From Lichenostomus cassidix (taxonomy: Eukaryota > Chordata > Aves > Passeriformes > Meliphagidae), in NCBI GenBank assembly GCA_008360975.2, contig CM039188.1:28547944-28611943 (forward strand): 64,000 nt of DNA. Reading direction: 5' to 3'. The notes under the pieces are model-generated. The model saw only the letters and a list, made by a program, of their open reading frames with translations, was not told the DNA's origin and searched no databases. Of the stretch, positions 11,901-26,700 are shown in pieces (position 1 is the first letter of the stretch; each line of letters opens with the position of its first letter). Both the position numbers and the translations under genes were made by a program.

Positions 11901-14900
11901 AAAAAAAAAAATAAAAGAGGAAGAAAATGCTCGGTTGATAGATCCACATCAAAAGCTATGTTGGCCCCCCCACAGCCCTCTCTGGAGTCCTGAGCAACAT
12001 TTTTTTATTCATCTCAGTGCCCTATTTTCCTTTTTCCACTTTATCTGGCCTTGCAAGTCTCCCAGCTCCCCTGGGGATATCTCTGCCATGTTTGGTTCTC
12101 TGGGGGACACTGCCTGGAGTTTGGAGACAGTGTCCAGGGAGCTGGGAACAGTGAGAAGCAGGTGAGGCACAGCTCCTTCATAAGATGTTTTGCTTCCACC
12201 AGGAGAGGGAGAGTGGGAGCTGTTGGTCTTGGTTTGCTTTTCCTGGAGAGTAGAGGAATAGATTTGGCTCTCCAGGGTTTGCTCTTTGGAGCCTGTGTGT
12301 GAAAGGTGGCACCTTCCAGACTCAAAAGCAGGAAGCATTTTGCAGCCCCTTCCTCCTGCACTCTCCCTTTCTCATGCTTTAGTTAGGGGGGCTCATCCCT
12401 CTCAGCCATTTGCATCCTTGAATTTGCTTAATGTCTTCTTGAACCTGCAGATACAACATCCACAACATCCTGTGACAAGAAGTTCACCAACTGTGCCTGT
12501 ATTTTTTTCTGTCTCCTTTACACTGACCTTCTTTGTGTACCCTTTGTGTATCCCCAAATCCTGGTGGGTGTTTGGCTGCCACCCTGAGTCAAAGGCTTTG
12601 GAAACCCATCAATGAAGGCTCAGTGCAGCTCAGTGAGTCTGCAGGGTGTGATGTGCTGGCTGTGCCTGAGAACACAGCTGGGTACCACAGCCCCCCACAC
12701 CTTCACCACTGGGCTCTGCTGCTCCTTTGGGTTCCCAGGATCAGTGCCTGGTTAATAATCACTTATTAAGCACCACTTTTTCTATTTGACCTCATCCCTC
12801 CTTTCACCTCAGTGAAAGTCACTTCACCTGCTTTCCTTTACTCCTGTTGCCTTTCTCCTTCCGATTTCTCCATCTCCTCCAGCTGATCCACTGCAGACTG
12901 GCAGATGTGGGAAGCTCCCCAGGAGCTTCAGCTGTGAAAGCAGCCACAAAGTTATCCCTGACTTTCTCTGCTACATCATCATCCCCATCTGCCCCTTTTA
13001 TGCCCTTGTCAGCATTCCCACTGATTTCCCAGCTGCCTTTGTGGCTTTGGTGTATTTAAAGAGCCTTTTATCAGCAGCTAGAGCATCCTTGGCAAGGCAA
13101 TTTATAGATTCTTATTTTTAGCCCTCTTTCTTTCCTGTTTGATTGTGACCTGACATATTTTATGGGTTTCCCTGTTCTTAGACCACTCTGGGCTTTTAGT
13201 GTTGGGTTTTGGGATATTTTTGAAAAGTTGCTGTGAAAGTCAGTATTTTCAGCACACACCCCAAAACCTGGAAGAGGTCAATTTTATCCTCCTGGGAACC
13301 CTTAGTAAGCAAAGCTACTCCATCCCCAAACACCAGATACATGGCTTTGAAACAGAGAGCATTACTGGGCTAAAACAAAAAGGCTGAAGGATGCGAAATT
13401 TGGGTAAAATAGAAATTGATGACTTTGCAGTTGCCAAACTTGACAAATGACAGTCCTCCTCTCACAGCAGTGACAGATGAGGCAGTGCTAGGCTTGCCTT
13501 GCTGTGGATTGTGGTTTATTGAACCACAAATTACCAGAAAGATCCTCTGTCTCTGGGTTGTACCAAGGTCCAGTCACCCTCCCAAACCTGGTGTGAAGCT
13601 GAGGTGGTTTCCCTGAAAGCAGCTAGGAACAGTCATGTTCTCCAGGGCACCTGCCTGAATCCCTTCAACCCTCACCTGAGTTTTTCAAAACACTCTCCAT
13701 ATCAGGGATTTCTGTTGGGAAGCTATTCCTACTGAGAAGGTGAGCACTTGCTAAAGGAGAGGTTCCTTTTCCCTTACCCTGTCTCCCCTGTTGGAAGGGG
13801 CTCTGTGATTCACCTTGAAAACAGCCAGCCATCAAACTCAAAATACTCAGGAATGGAAAAGTTGAGCCCCTTGGTCTGCAATGGTGTCTTACCTTCATTG
13901 TTCACTCTCAGTGTTTATTCCTCAAGCTTGGCACATCACATGCAGGACCTATGTAAAAACAGTCTCGTGAAGGAAACAAGGGGTAGTTTCCACCAACAGG
14001 TAACCAGAAAAAATTCGAAGTGCTTCTTGCTTTCAGGCCAGAAAGGTGCTGCTTTCATGTGCAAGTTTGGATGCTGGGCTTTGCTGGATGCAGAGTTTTA
14101 GGTCCCAGTTTTGAGGCTGGTTTCAGGTATAAGCAGTGCTAACAGCAGCAAGACTGATCACCCCACCCATTCCTACTCTGCTATTCCATTGCATTCCTGA
14201 GATGCAGCTCCTCTGAGGCAGCTGCCCAGACCCAGGTTCTTAGCCCACTGCCATCCCCAGCACCGACCCACCCCTCCCCTCACACCCTACATTGCTTGAA
14301 TATGCTTGGCTGTATCTAAATAAATGGAGAATGGCTTGTGACTGAAGTTATCCCAATATTCCCAAACAAGTATGTATTATAACCAGGAAAACCTCTGTCC
14401 CAATTCCTTTAGTACTGTTTAGCACACCCTGTGCAGACATGCCAAGCAACTACACTCTCCAGAGTGCTTTTTGGTCTGGGATAAAAGGAGGTGGCAGATT
14501 TGAGTGGCAGCATCCTGCCACCTTCTCTGTGGGTCATGTGCCAGCAGGACACTCTCCTTCTCAAGGACATGCTGCACCTCAGGGGGGAAGATGGATGGGA
14601 GAACCCAGGATGCACAATGAGTAGTGGCAGATCCCTGGAGCCTCTCAGCCTGCCTGCAGGCATGTCCACACTCACACTGACAGTGAGGATCCAACTCATC
14701 TGCCTTTCCTATGCCTACTTGGATTTTGAAGGATGGGCAGCTGAAAAAAAGCATGAGTCAAGAGGCAGCAGTCATAAAACACCACAAAGAGCTATTTTCC
14801 ATGATCACATTTCCCAGAAGAGTCACACATTGCTAATAGACAAACAGAAGTGAAATATCTGAGAGTTTGGCCTTTTGGTCCAGAATTCCAGTCCAGATAA

Positions 14901-16880
14901 AAGAACAGTAGCAGCCTTTGAAATGCTAAAAAGGAGCAGGCTCACAGTGGTATCTGATAGCCCCTCCCCAGCATGGGCTAAATGAGAACTGCTCGAAGTT
15001 GCAGAAATTAGCTTTGAATTAGAGCAATGAAAATTCCTCTGCAGTTAAACGATGCAAACACCTGACTATTTTTGCTTTTATTACCAGTGATAGCACGCCA
15101 GGATATCACACCCTCAATAAAGTTTTACTGCATTAAAGTTTCGTTTATCATTCAGCTGTATTTCCAATCTCTATTTCTTTGGGAAGAATAGCAGATAACA
15201 CCTAAAAGCCTTTCCACACACCTCAGCAGCAGGTTACTGTTACATGTATTTTATGCATGGAGCCAGACAATTTACCTCAGTGAAAGACCACGATGACCAC
15301 TCCAGTGGGCTGTTAGTGTTGATGTAGAAAAATCCTTTTATTCAGCTCCTTGTAAGCCCAGGTTTCAGTCTCCCATACAAAGAAGGGAAGGAGGGAGTAT
15401 CCAAGCAAAAGTTGCCAGCTGAATGAAGCTGAGCTTCATGACTTTTGGCCAATTTCTGCCTTTATCCCATCCATTTTCCAGTGTCTCACCCCATGCAAAC
15501 TTCCCTGGAGTGGAGTCTGCATGGGGTGAACAGAGTGCTGCTGACAGCAGAACCCTTTCCTGCTGCTGAAAAGTCAGAGAAAAAGGGAGAAGGAAAGGAC
15601 TTGGCAGAAAGATTAGAAGGTGGGAGCATCTTCTTCACCTGGGTTATTGTAGAGACACACGGGGCTCACAGAAAAAGAATAGGGCAGCAGCATGGGGGGC
15701 CACAGATGAAATTTCTAAGGAAGGGAGCTCATCCAGCTTGCAGGATTGTGAATGATGGGCAGCTTTTCTAGCTTCAGGAAGAATGGGTCTCTCTGCCTCT
15801 TGTGATAAGCATAGGCTCTGTGTCATTCTTTGTGCCTCACAGGCGAGTACTCTCAGAAGAAAAGTCAAGAAAATAGGACCAAATCCCTCCCATCCTTTGA
15901 ACAAGGTATCCTGACTAGTTAAATCCAGGTAGCCCTGCTCCCATGGAGTCACACTGAGCAAGCTGAGATGCACCAGATGGTGGGGTTGGCTGAGGCCACC
16001 AGAACTTGGTCTCTTGCAGACCCTGCCAATGGCAGACACTGTGCAGCCTGGTGACAGCAGCAGAGGGGACAGGAGTGAACTGGAAGAAAAAACCAGTGAA
16101 ACCTCAGAACAACAATAGAGAGAAAATGGCACCTTTTCTCACTAGGATACTTCTGAGGAAGCAGGATCTACCTTCTTTCACTAGACAAGCCACATGAGAA
16201 AGATCAGGACTGTTTAGTCCCCAGTTTTCAGTCACTTAACTGGCAAGTGGAAGCTGGTTTTGATCATGGAAACACAGATCTGCACGGACATGCTGGTAAC
16301 CTCTGCAGCCACATACAGTGTTCTCTACCACTGACCCCCAAACTTGTCATTTTAGCTGAAAGACACTTCATTTTTCAGCTGTGCCATTGACAGCTGCCAT
16401 CAGACAGAGCAGCTTGTCCCGCATTTTCAAAGGAGACCTGGCTGCACTATCTATTTCCCACCAAAAGCAACCACTGAAAATTTGTGCCTGTCTCACAATA
16501 ATAAACATTTTAGCTTCATTAAGGTTTAATAACATTTCTGAACATCTGACTGAAAGCTGTGTGCTGATGTTACTAGTCTGTGCACACTTCTGTCTAAACT
16601 CTGCACAAAATTTAACATAAAATAGTCTCTGGAGTTTCAAAAAACCACTTAAATCACTGGGAGAAACATAAGAATGCCTTGGTACTGAGAAAAAATAATG
16701 TTTAATAGGAAAAGTTAATCTGCATATATAAAAACCAAAACACAAAATACAATAGAATTAAATGATGCTTTAAATGAGCATAACCTATAAATATATGTAC
16801 ATATGTGTGCATATAAGTATTTTATATAATTATAATGTCAATGCCAGTCAACAGATAATGCACACTCAGTAAAATACAGT
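5966..16880. other. Intergenic spacer between ITGB5 promoter and MUC13 3' end
   Basis: Nothing recognisable was found in about 10.9 kb. Open frames on both strands are at most about 160 codons, overlap each other, and lack domain similarity or splice context. There is an AT-rich stretch near 16.78-16.85 kb, and poly-A runs near 11.9 and 16.93 kb. Distal enhancers could be present but cannot be read from sequence alone. Confidence 0.6.
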
Positions 16881-16884
16881 AAAA

Positions 16885-17731
16885 TGTAAATTCTTTTACA
16901 GACAAATTTATTGACTGTATGGAAGAAATTAAAAAAAAAAACCCACCCAAACACCAAGCTTATATTCATTCAAACATAAAGACTGCAAGAGAAAAAAAAC
17001 GCTAACACTTTCCACGGGAGCTAAAAATGTAAAATCAATGCAGTTTTGCAAGATGTAGAAGAATAGTGTTTGTTTGAAGATATTGTGTCTTGCCATTTCA
17101 TTGGGAAGGAAGGCTGTGGAAAAGGTCAGACAAGTGCCATTGTCTCACACAACACATGTCAGCAGAGATCTGAACAGAATGCTTTTAGCTAGGAAATATT
17201 GAGGGAGTTGAGGAGGGTGAGAAAAGACTCTATCTGATATAGTAAAGCAAAACAGGTCAGGTTCTTGTGAAAAGCAATTTTCATCTGCCCAAAGCCACAG
17301 TTTAAATGGAGTGAGCACAAATCCAAGCAAAGCTCTGGGTACTGACATTTTTCAGCATCACACATATTGGCTGCACCATCTTTGAGAAGTACTGAAAACC
17401 AGCAGGGTTAAAATCCTAGGATCTTGTCTACAGTCAGTCTCTTGCAGTGCACAGGCCTCCTGAAAGAAGTCTAATGCTTATTGGAATCCATTAGTTCTTT
17501 TAAAAGAAGTCCTGTTCTTCTCCCTTCTCTCTGTTACATTTTTCCCTTATTTCAAAGTTGTCCATGATCTCTTTCAAGCAGGAGCCTTTCTTTAGAAAAC
17601 CTTGAGAGAATCTGAGGTTTAGGATGCTGTTGTCTCTTCTGCTGAAGTAACTGCATTGGTGAGAGGCTGTGAAGCTTTTTGCTCTGACCCAGTGTTGTGG
17701 TGGTCATCCATCCTTCTGCTGCTGTGGTCAC
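16885..17731 (-). other. MUC13: MUC13 3' UTR
   Basis: The region follows the MUC13 stop codon (complement of 17732-17734). The first canonical AATAAA on the minus strand is at 16907-16912, giving a 3' UTR of about 830-850 nt. The exact cleavage site is estimated. Confidence 0.65.
16907..16912 (-). terminator. MUC13: MUC13 polyadenylation signal AATAAA
   Basis: The plus strand reads TTTATT, and it is the first such hexamer after the stop codon. Cleavage is expected about 15-30 nt further left. Confidence 0.6.
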
Positions 17732-17782
17732 TCAATATCTGCTCTGCATCCTGAAGCCCCTAGGCTCCCGTGATGCTTCGAA
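17732..17782 (-). CDS. MUC13: MUC13 exon 26 (C-terminal tail, stop)
   Basis: A phase-0 acceptor (ctctgtag) precedes 16 codons, [16 protein letters not shown], and TGA. The Arg-rich end with a terminal Tyr resembles the end of mammalian MUC13 as I recall it. Confidence 0.85.
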   Translation of the reverse strand, partial: FEASREPRGFRMQSRY

Positions 17783-20700
17783 CTACAGAGAATTTAGGCA
17801 AGTAAAGAAGAGAAATAAGGACTTACACAGATCATCAAGTCCAACTCTTGCATGAATGGCCCATACAGGGATCAATCCAACAACCTTGGTGTTATTAACC
17901 CAAACTGAGCTAATCTCAAGCCTCGGCTTCCTCTACAGCTCCCTTGAAGAATTCAAGGAAAAAACTGGCATTTTTTCAGAACATCATTAGTGCAAAAGCT
18001 GTTCTGGATTATTCATGGCACTTCACACCTTTCCCCTCTGCAATGCTGCACTGTTCAGGAATTCCGTTCCCACAGGACTACGTGAAACACTTACCAAATC
18101 ATCATAATCCCTCTCTGGAAAATGACCTCTATTTGAGGTCATCTCATAGGGGTTGTTTGGCTGATATCCTGGGTTTGCATGGCCAGAAGTGGTCTGGACC
18201 CTGGGGAACATGGTTGGTCTATCATCAGAGGTGTCTAAGTCAGAATATCCAGGCTTTATCAGGCTCCTCTTCTCTGGACTTTGATTGCGTTTTGCCCTTC
18301 AGAGGAGTTGAAAGAACAAAGGAGATTTTAAAAGGCTATTTATTATGCTTTACTTATGATGTCCAATTGTATTTTGAATGCTCAGTCCCATTCTGAAGCG
18401 TGCAACAGATTTTTATATATCTACTGCAAAACCCTTTTATGAGCACACAGCAAGGCAGTTTTTATTCAGGTGCAAGAAATGTTCTTACCTGACTGAAATA
18501 ATGGCAACTGCTATCACCAAACTCAGGATAGTGGCTCCAAACACTGTACCCACTATTATAAGGATGAGTTCAGTATCTGGGGGGAAAAAAAAAGCAAAGA
18601 AACTTCAATCAATCAACTGAAAACTCATGGTGAATATTGAAAAATGAAGGGAGGGGTGGGAATGAGGAGGGAAAGGAAATAGGAAGGAAAAGATGAAATA
18701 TATAATTTATTCCCAGGCTCCTGATGCTTACCACATATTGTGGACACAGAAAGAGGTAAATTAAAGATCTGCATTAAAGACCATCTCTTATGGATGGCTC
18801 TTATGATCCCAGTTCAATTCCTAATACTGTGCAGTGAATGGTTTTACACATAGTTGTAGCTGAGGGACAGGAACATCTGGGAGGCTATAAGCATTGCGTA
18901 AGCTAGTATTGATGCTGAATTATGTAGTTAGGTCTCAAATATAGGCTCTTCCCATGCCCTAGGCACATAAGGTAACAGAGAAATTTCACTTTTTTTCCCC
19001 CTAATATTTTCCTTCTATAAAGGCAGAATGGTGGCACCCCTAAAGGCTACTACTTTTTTTATCTTAGACAGATTAAGCATTACTAGGTATTTTTCAATGC
19101 CATAAATAAAAATCATAAAATCTCGTACTTACTGTCAGTGCAGTTGTCCCCAGAGTAACCCACCCGACAACTGCAGGAGAGAAAAAAGAAAAAGGGGAAA
19201 GAAAGAAAAGATAATGTCATTAAGCAGATGATCTTTAGGGTCTCTTTTAATCCAAACCATTCTGTGATTCTATGATCACAAAACAATAGTATATTTCCCC
19301 CTTTTATCAGCAATTTCTCCATAAGGTGTGTTTGTTACAGGTTTCCTCTTTAATCCTATCTTAATGTTGAATTATTTAATTTCAAGTGAAACAATTTGAG
19401 ATTTTCAGAATTATTGGTGATTTGGGCACTCAAAGTTTCAGGTTCTCAGTCTGAAAAATGTTAAAAAGACCTAGTTTTTCTAAAGAACTAAGCTCTGCAC
19501 CTCCTGGAATTGCCACATGCTATCTTTAACAAAAGCCTCAGTACAAGATTTATAAGGACTGGCAACTCCTTATCTTCCTCTCATAGCAGTTTCTTCTATT
19601 TAAAATATATCAACTTCATGGTAAGAAGTGATCAGTGTGCAGCAGTAATAACTACAAAAACTGCTGAATTAATGCATATGGGGAGAGTCTTTCTGCTTAT
19701 CCACCAGAGCAGAGCACAACCAGTCACTCACTTGGCTTCACCTGCAAGCATCACTGTTCTGTTCTGATCCTGAGCTGACAGAAATACCCTCAGAGAGAAA
19801 ACCAAGGGGAAATAGCATAGGTCTGAAAGGCATCAAGTGGAAACATTCCAGGTATTGGAGGCAGGTCTTGCTCTAATACCTCTTGCTTACTAAACACTTC
19901 AACACAGCAGTTCCCATGGCTCAGCCACTCTGTAGGAGTAGTTTGTGTTTATGTGGTGAAGTAGTTTACCCTCTTCACTGACTCACAGGTGACCTTGGGT
20001 CTCCTTGACTTTCCTCTGAGGTATTATGAGTGCACACAAAAGACTAATGCCAAAGAGTAAAAATGCCACGATTTGTGACACCATGGGAGTTTGTCCACCT
20101 GATAACTCCCTTTTCTGGTCCATGTAGCTGCAGCCTGTTCTTCTGGATTGCAGCTGACCCTGTGCTAGATGTTCTTCTCCCATACCTTTGCCTAGAACAC
20201 AGGAATGCAATAAAAAGCTGAGTACTCACGGCACACAGTTTTCATCCTCTTCTTGAAAGTTGGTCATACATTTGCATGCTGGAACCCCCTTTTCTACTAC
20301 ACAGTACCTTAGTGCCTCTGTAGAACAGGTTTTACTGCAAGCTGTATTTTCAGGGAGAAAAACATGAGTGAATTGCAGACACAAGATTTCTTATTGCACT
20401 GAAAAGACACACACACACACACACAATGGCTTTCTTAGGATTGCATCTATGTAGAAAAGAAATTAAAATATAAAATCACAAAATTAGAAGTAAACAGGCA
20501 GTGTTTCAAACCATCCAACTTCATCAAAAAGGAAATCTGGCTAGGCTGCATCTTACATAGGCAAGCACCGACCTGCAGTTTGATCTCACAGCAGATGATT
20601 TGTATGGCAAATTGTATCAGTTTTAGACAGGCATGGAGCCACAAAGGCCTACACAGGATTACATCTCACTGGGATTTATTATAGCCAGATTTCATAACTT

Positions 20701-23700
20701 TATCATTATTTTTTTCATTTCTTGCTTTTCTTAAAGTCTATCTTAGACTCTTTCTTTTCCTTCCATAGTATGAAAATTTTCATTTCCATAAGAAGAAAAT
20801 TAAGTATTTCAAAGAAAATAAGGTACATCATGGGGCTTTGGAGGGTAGCTAAAAATATAAAGAGAGTACTCACTAGAAGACTCAAAACAAGAAAGTAAAT
20901 AAAAACCTCAACAACTAACAGTTCCTAAAAAAGACAGAAATCATTCTTCTCACAAAAACCTGTCTAAATCCAGGAAAGGCAGACCTGGAATTATGAACAA
21001 GGGACAGAGCCTTAACAGGTCATTGTAGTGCGTCATGAGACTTCCAGTCCTGTCAGCTGCCTTCAGGTAACATGTAGAATTTATTCCCAAGATATGTCCT
21101 AGCAGAGAAGGCTGTGAATACAGGATTCAATTTCTTCCATCCTTTACCTGTTTAGGTTTCCGTTCCAGGAGTCTAACAATACATTAAAAGACTTGCCTGC
21201 TCACTGCTTTCAGTGATGATTTTATCAAGTTTTAGTAATTTATTCAACTGGAATAAAATTACAGATGTGTTCAAAGTGAAATGTGAGGATGTGTTTCCAT
21301 GGCTTCCTTCATGGGATGCACATTCCCTGATTTTTAGAGGTCAACACATTTGCACAGCACCCTTCTCAAAAAGGGACTGAGACAGGGAATAAGCAGGTCA
21401 GCCTTACAGGGATAGAAAAAGCAGCAAGCTTCTTACCTGAACAAGAACGATCATCTGTCTTTTCTAAACCAATTTTGCATCTGCATTCTGGAAACATGTC
21501 CTCGTGACACACTGTGGTTTCAGTGTCACATTCATAAACAGCACAATGCTGTGCCACTTTAAAAGAGAAACAGGGAGCAAACCTGAATACTATTTCATAG
21601 AAAGAAGTGCACTTGCTCAGTAAATCATAAACCAATTATTTAGTAATTCTAAAGAGAAAAAATCATGAGTCCTTTTCTTGGGACATCAATATTGCAGGCT
21701 TTTGGACCAGCCCTTTTTTTCCCCTTGCTCTTTGCCAGTTAACATGTGTATTTCCACCACATCTGCTGACCTTCTGTCTCCCAGCCTCTTAGAACTGCCT
21801 CCAAACCTTCCTGGCTCCAGTCTATGAAATGGGACATTGTACTCTTTTCATATTCTGAACACTGACTTTCTGACTCACCTTTAAAAAAAAAAGCCCTACA
21901 GAGAAAAACCATAACTATTCTTTTAGTTTTTTCCACAACTGAACTGTGTGACCCAGATCCCATACAGTTCTAGAGAGATATAAATATTTATGGGCATGGA
22001 GCTCATTTAATGAGCAGAATTAGTATGCTGTTGGCCCTGTGTGCTGTTTTTTAGATCCACATCCTTGTGGTGGGAATGGTTTAAAGATCTCAGTGCATGG
22101 CATGCTGTGGAGGGATGTGATTGCATTGGTGCCTTGGGAGCTCTCAGTGCTTTTCTATTTCCTCCTCATGCTTCTGACCAGCACATAGGAAATGTCATGG
22201 CTCAGGTGGATACAGTCACCTTCAGAGACCAAACTCAGGCTTTAAGCCATGAAATGGACTCTTATTATTAGCTATGCCTTTTGAGAAAACTGATTTCAAA
22301 ATAGGAGCTTATATAAAATTTTTTTAAAAAAATATTTTAAAAAGAGAGAGAAAATTCCTTGTTTTAATTATAAAATCTTTCTCCCAGTATTACACTTTTA
22401 GTAATGCAAGACTTTAGTGGTTTAGATCAATGAATCAATTAGTTCAGTAGCTAATCAGTGAGGCCTCATTTCAGTTACCATGGCTTCTTATGGGAGAAGT
22501 CTAAATAGGGTTTCATCCTGCTTTGCCAGTAAAATACTGGCTTATTCTCAGAAGCACAACATATGTCTGTATATATTTTATCCTGATTTTTCCCACCACT
22601 TAACACTCAGCAGGTTAAAACCACCATGCCATTGCTTACCAGGGAATAAGTAATTTTCTTTTCTTCTTTACACAGGAAGTAGAAAGTCTTAATAAGACAA
22701 AAAAGCCTAGCACTGAATGGTTGGATCTTCAAAATTACCTAAGACTGAACATTCAGCTCCTTAAAATCAACAAGGCTTATAATTTGATGGGCTTTTATGC
22801 CCACAGAAATCTTCCAACCAGATTTTAAGAACCTCTGTTTCTGCTGATTAATTACTTCCCCAGTAAGTAGTTACATACCTTTGTATAAGGAAACATAAGA
22901 CTGATCTCCTGCTGCTTTTGCTGCTGCAGAATTAACTGTCGTGTCATTTACAGCTGAGTTCCACGTGAACAAGTTTGTCACTGTTACATTCAGTGGGAGA
23001 GAACTTCTGGTTTCTTTTGGAAATCTGAAAAGGACAGATAGTACCATTTCAAAGTTTCCCATAATCCATATGGATAGCAAGCTAGACGCAAAGACAAGAG
23101 AAAATGACTGCCAAATCTCCCTCTCTCCCTCAGCTTCTTTCTTCCCATGATGTAGGTAGTTGCCAAGAGACCTGAAAATGTGTGTAAGTCTTGCTCAGGA
23201 ATACATTAACAGCCATCTTTCCAGCAGGTCCAGGTGTAAGTAGGTAGCTGCTGGATTTAGTGCTAACAACATTGCTCCTTTGTGTGCTGTTGACACACAA
23301 CTGACATTTTCTAACTGGGTTAACCTCAAGACAGCTGCAGTGTGGAGGACCTCGTCTGTTAGACCCTATCAGCCCTATGCTTCTATCAGCCTGTGGTGTC
23401 ATCCAGGCATGATGTGGAGAATCATTCTGATGCATGGGAGGATAATTCAGGGTATGAATTATCATAAACAATATCACAAATGATGAAGTATCACATACAA
23501 TGAACACAGAAGGGTCTGTTTACAATGTAGAGGTGCCTGTGCCAACTACACACTAGCTGGGCTGGGTTCAGCAACCTCCCTGGTGTGAGGTGGAGAACAG
23601 CAGTGACTTCCCTGTTCTTCAGCTAAACCTCGTGCTGCCAGGAGATGCACACAAACATCTTTAAGTGGCAATTTGCTGTAGTTCCTTGAGGTGTTATTGT

Positions 23701-26700
23701 GCCCAATGTCACAACTGCTCTGCTGAAAGTTACTGCCCCCACAGTTCTGTTAGAAGAACAACACTGTGCTTAGCTGCTTAATCCCTGGGGTTCCCTAGAA
23801 GGGCTGATACTGCTGTGTGTGCCAGCATGCCAGGTTTTGCTTGGTGTTGGTTAGGAAATACAGAGAAGCTGGCAGAGCCCTGGGGACAGTGACCTGTAAC
23901 AGATGGGGATGGGAAGAGAGGGACACCTCACAGTGTCTACCTAGACCAGCAAGGGACCTATGCCCACAGCTACATCACCACAACCCATTCAGTAACATCT
24001 TTGCTCAGCCTGCCATCAGGAGACACCAACAAATGCACAATAAAATGCATTTTCTATGCCTCCTGTAAGGAGGGTGTTTTTTAAATTAAACTGGGACTCC
24101 AAGCTGGGTGGCACTCCCAGTGGTCATAGGAACCTCAGAGGTACCTTAGAATTTCAGACATGTCAGATATCACAGGGGACTGCTAGTTAAAACACAGTGC
24201 TATATCATGCATGGTGCTAAAAGTGGGATATCTGCTTTTAAAAGTGGATAAAAGCAGAGGTGCCTCAGCCAACCCATTTCACAGACATGCTGGGGTAAAA
24301 ATGGGGCCATTATCTCTCCTTTAAGAGGAAGCATTCTGAGCTGAATTCATCCCATATCCTTTATTGAACTGAGTACTTCATGAGAAAAATATTACAAAGG
24401 AGTGTGCGGAAAGCATGCACTGTGCAAAAAACAAACTGGCAAACTTACTGGATTTTCACAATGACAGTTTCCATATAGCCATCTAGCTCTTTGAAGGCCT
24501 TCCTAAACTATAAAAGAGAAAGAAATTAGAGTTCAAGGCAAGCAGAAACATAGACCAAAATCGCATGAACCATTGAGGCTTCAGCTGTAAAATTTTAATA
24601 CAAAATATGCTACTATAGGCACAAATAAAGTAAAGTAATCAGTTAAATCCACCAGATATTGCAGAAGAGGAACAGTGGGGTGGTGCTGTAGAATATGTAG
24701 TATGTGTACGAGTAGAGGGAAGAGGGAGAAGTCAACCTCCTCACAGATGGCATGTGTCCCTGAGAGGCAGTGAAGTGGGATCACCAGGGGCTGCTCTTGT
24801 GGGAAGAAGCACTGATGAAAGGACTGGGAGTGGAACAGGATCAGTAGAAAAGTCACTGCTCTCTCTCCCTCATCCCATGTGAAGCAGAGAACAACTGGTG
24901 GAGGAAGCTGCCTTCAACTGCCACACAAGCAGGAGGCACCATGAGAAAAGGATAACATGTCTAATTCAACTGAAATGAAAGGTAAACCATCTATCTGTCT
25001 CTGTAATAAAATTCCAATTATTTTCTATGCTATTTTCACTTTAACATTCTATTATGTGTCTATTTTAGTCCTGTATATCATGGTCTTCTGTAGCCATATC
25101 ATGTTGGACAAACAGCAAAGGAAAATATTTTTTAACATTCTGGAGGAGCAATTTTTGGTCACTTTCTGATAAAGCATTCATAGGAAGCAATATAATAACA
25201 TGCAGAAATTGATAACTATTTTTGATGATTCCTGATTAATATCTGGTGGATATTTTTTTGATCAGATGTCTGATAGAGTTGCATATCTCTTCTTCCTTAC
25301 TGCCAGAAAGAGAAATAAGCAAATCCACTTGTTTCAACATGGCAGTATAAATCAAAATGTTTATCTTATTTCTCCAGGAAATCTATTACCAGATTTTATG
25401 TATAACCATAGAATTATAAAAAATGTGTAGTATCCATTTCATTAATAACATTAAAATACTAATACAGGTAGACTGGAAGAGGCTTATTATTCAGGTATTT
25501 ATACACAGCTGGACAGCTTTTCTGAAAAGTTTGTGTTGTGTAGAATTGATAGTTTTCTTTAAAAAAAAAAAATTGCTCATTTTTACTTATACCACAGAGT
25601 ATTATTGAGCCTTCAGCAAACAGTAGAGAGCAGAAACTCACCAGGCTGGAAAACTTCAGTCAGCCCCATTTTTTCTGGAGAGGGCATGGTGAAAGTTGCA
25701 GAGCAATTTATGTGAGAACTCCCCAGAACAGAAGTGGTATTAAAAATGCAGATATTAGTTCAGGGATTCCATTCACTTCATCAAGAGCCATGTATGTGCT
25801 CATCTGAGAGCAAAGTTCAGGTCTTCTATAAATAGGTCCAAACTAATGTGAAGCATTCTTTGAAAAAAGTAGATCTGTAGTAGAGAGGAGCTTTTCGAGG
25901 CCTCACTTTAAAGACAGTGTGTGTCCTCTCTGTCTGCATGACATCCAGTATAGCATTAAATATATGGGGGGGAAAAAGCCAGCATTAAATATATGAGGGA
26001 AGAAAAGCACTGATACTCACAAATTCTGAGACATTGTGGAACACCTCTTCATACTCTGCGGAACTGACATTTTCAACACTCTCACTGTAAGATGCCCTCA
26101 CTTCAATGGTCGCTGGGAATACTTTCCCTGGAATGAGAACACAGAGTGTAAATTAGAAAGCATTCAAGAAAGTCAGGTTTCACCTTAGCGTTCTCCAGCC
26201 TTCAGGGATGGGGAAATACAATGCAGAAAACAATCACTGCTATTTTTCATATACTGGAGGGATCATTAGAGGACAAATCACTTCAGTCACAAAGGAGGAT
26301 GTACTCTGGCTAGCAGGGAAGAAGGCAGGATCCTGGGCTTAACCAAACTGTCCTGATTATGAAACTGAATAACATTAAACTGTCAGCATGGCCTGAAGCT
26401 AAAAGACTCTCTGCAAGGTATTACCGGATTTAGAGAGAAAATGTGTAGATTAAGGACTCCAAATTTGCAGCAACTGAGTAGCTAATGTGGTGTGGTTTAC
26501 TGGGAAAGTAATTCAGAATCAACCTGCTTCTTAAGCCTCACAAGTTAATTTGAGAATCCTACTTTCTGACATTTAAGTAACAAGCCCTATTTGCCTTATA
26601 TGCTCACACTCTTGGCCTTCAGAAGCATTTCAGAGACGCATTTCAACAGGACTGTGATAAGTGTTTAGCTATGGGGAAAACCAATCTGGTTGTTTAGAGG

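Noticed and set aside
25636..25690. Possible extra SEA exon (acceptor ctctccag, donor GTGAGT) on the minus strand.
   Set aside because: Exons 18 and 19 already join phase 0 to phase 0 with continuous SEA sequence; the extra piece adds no domain-like residues and its phase does not fit.
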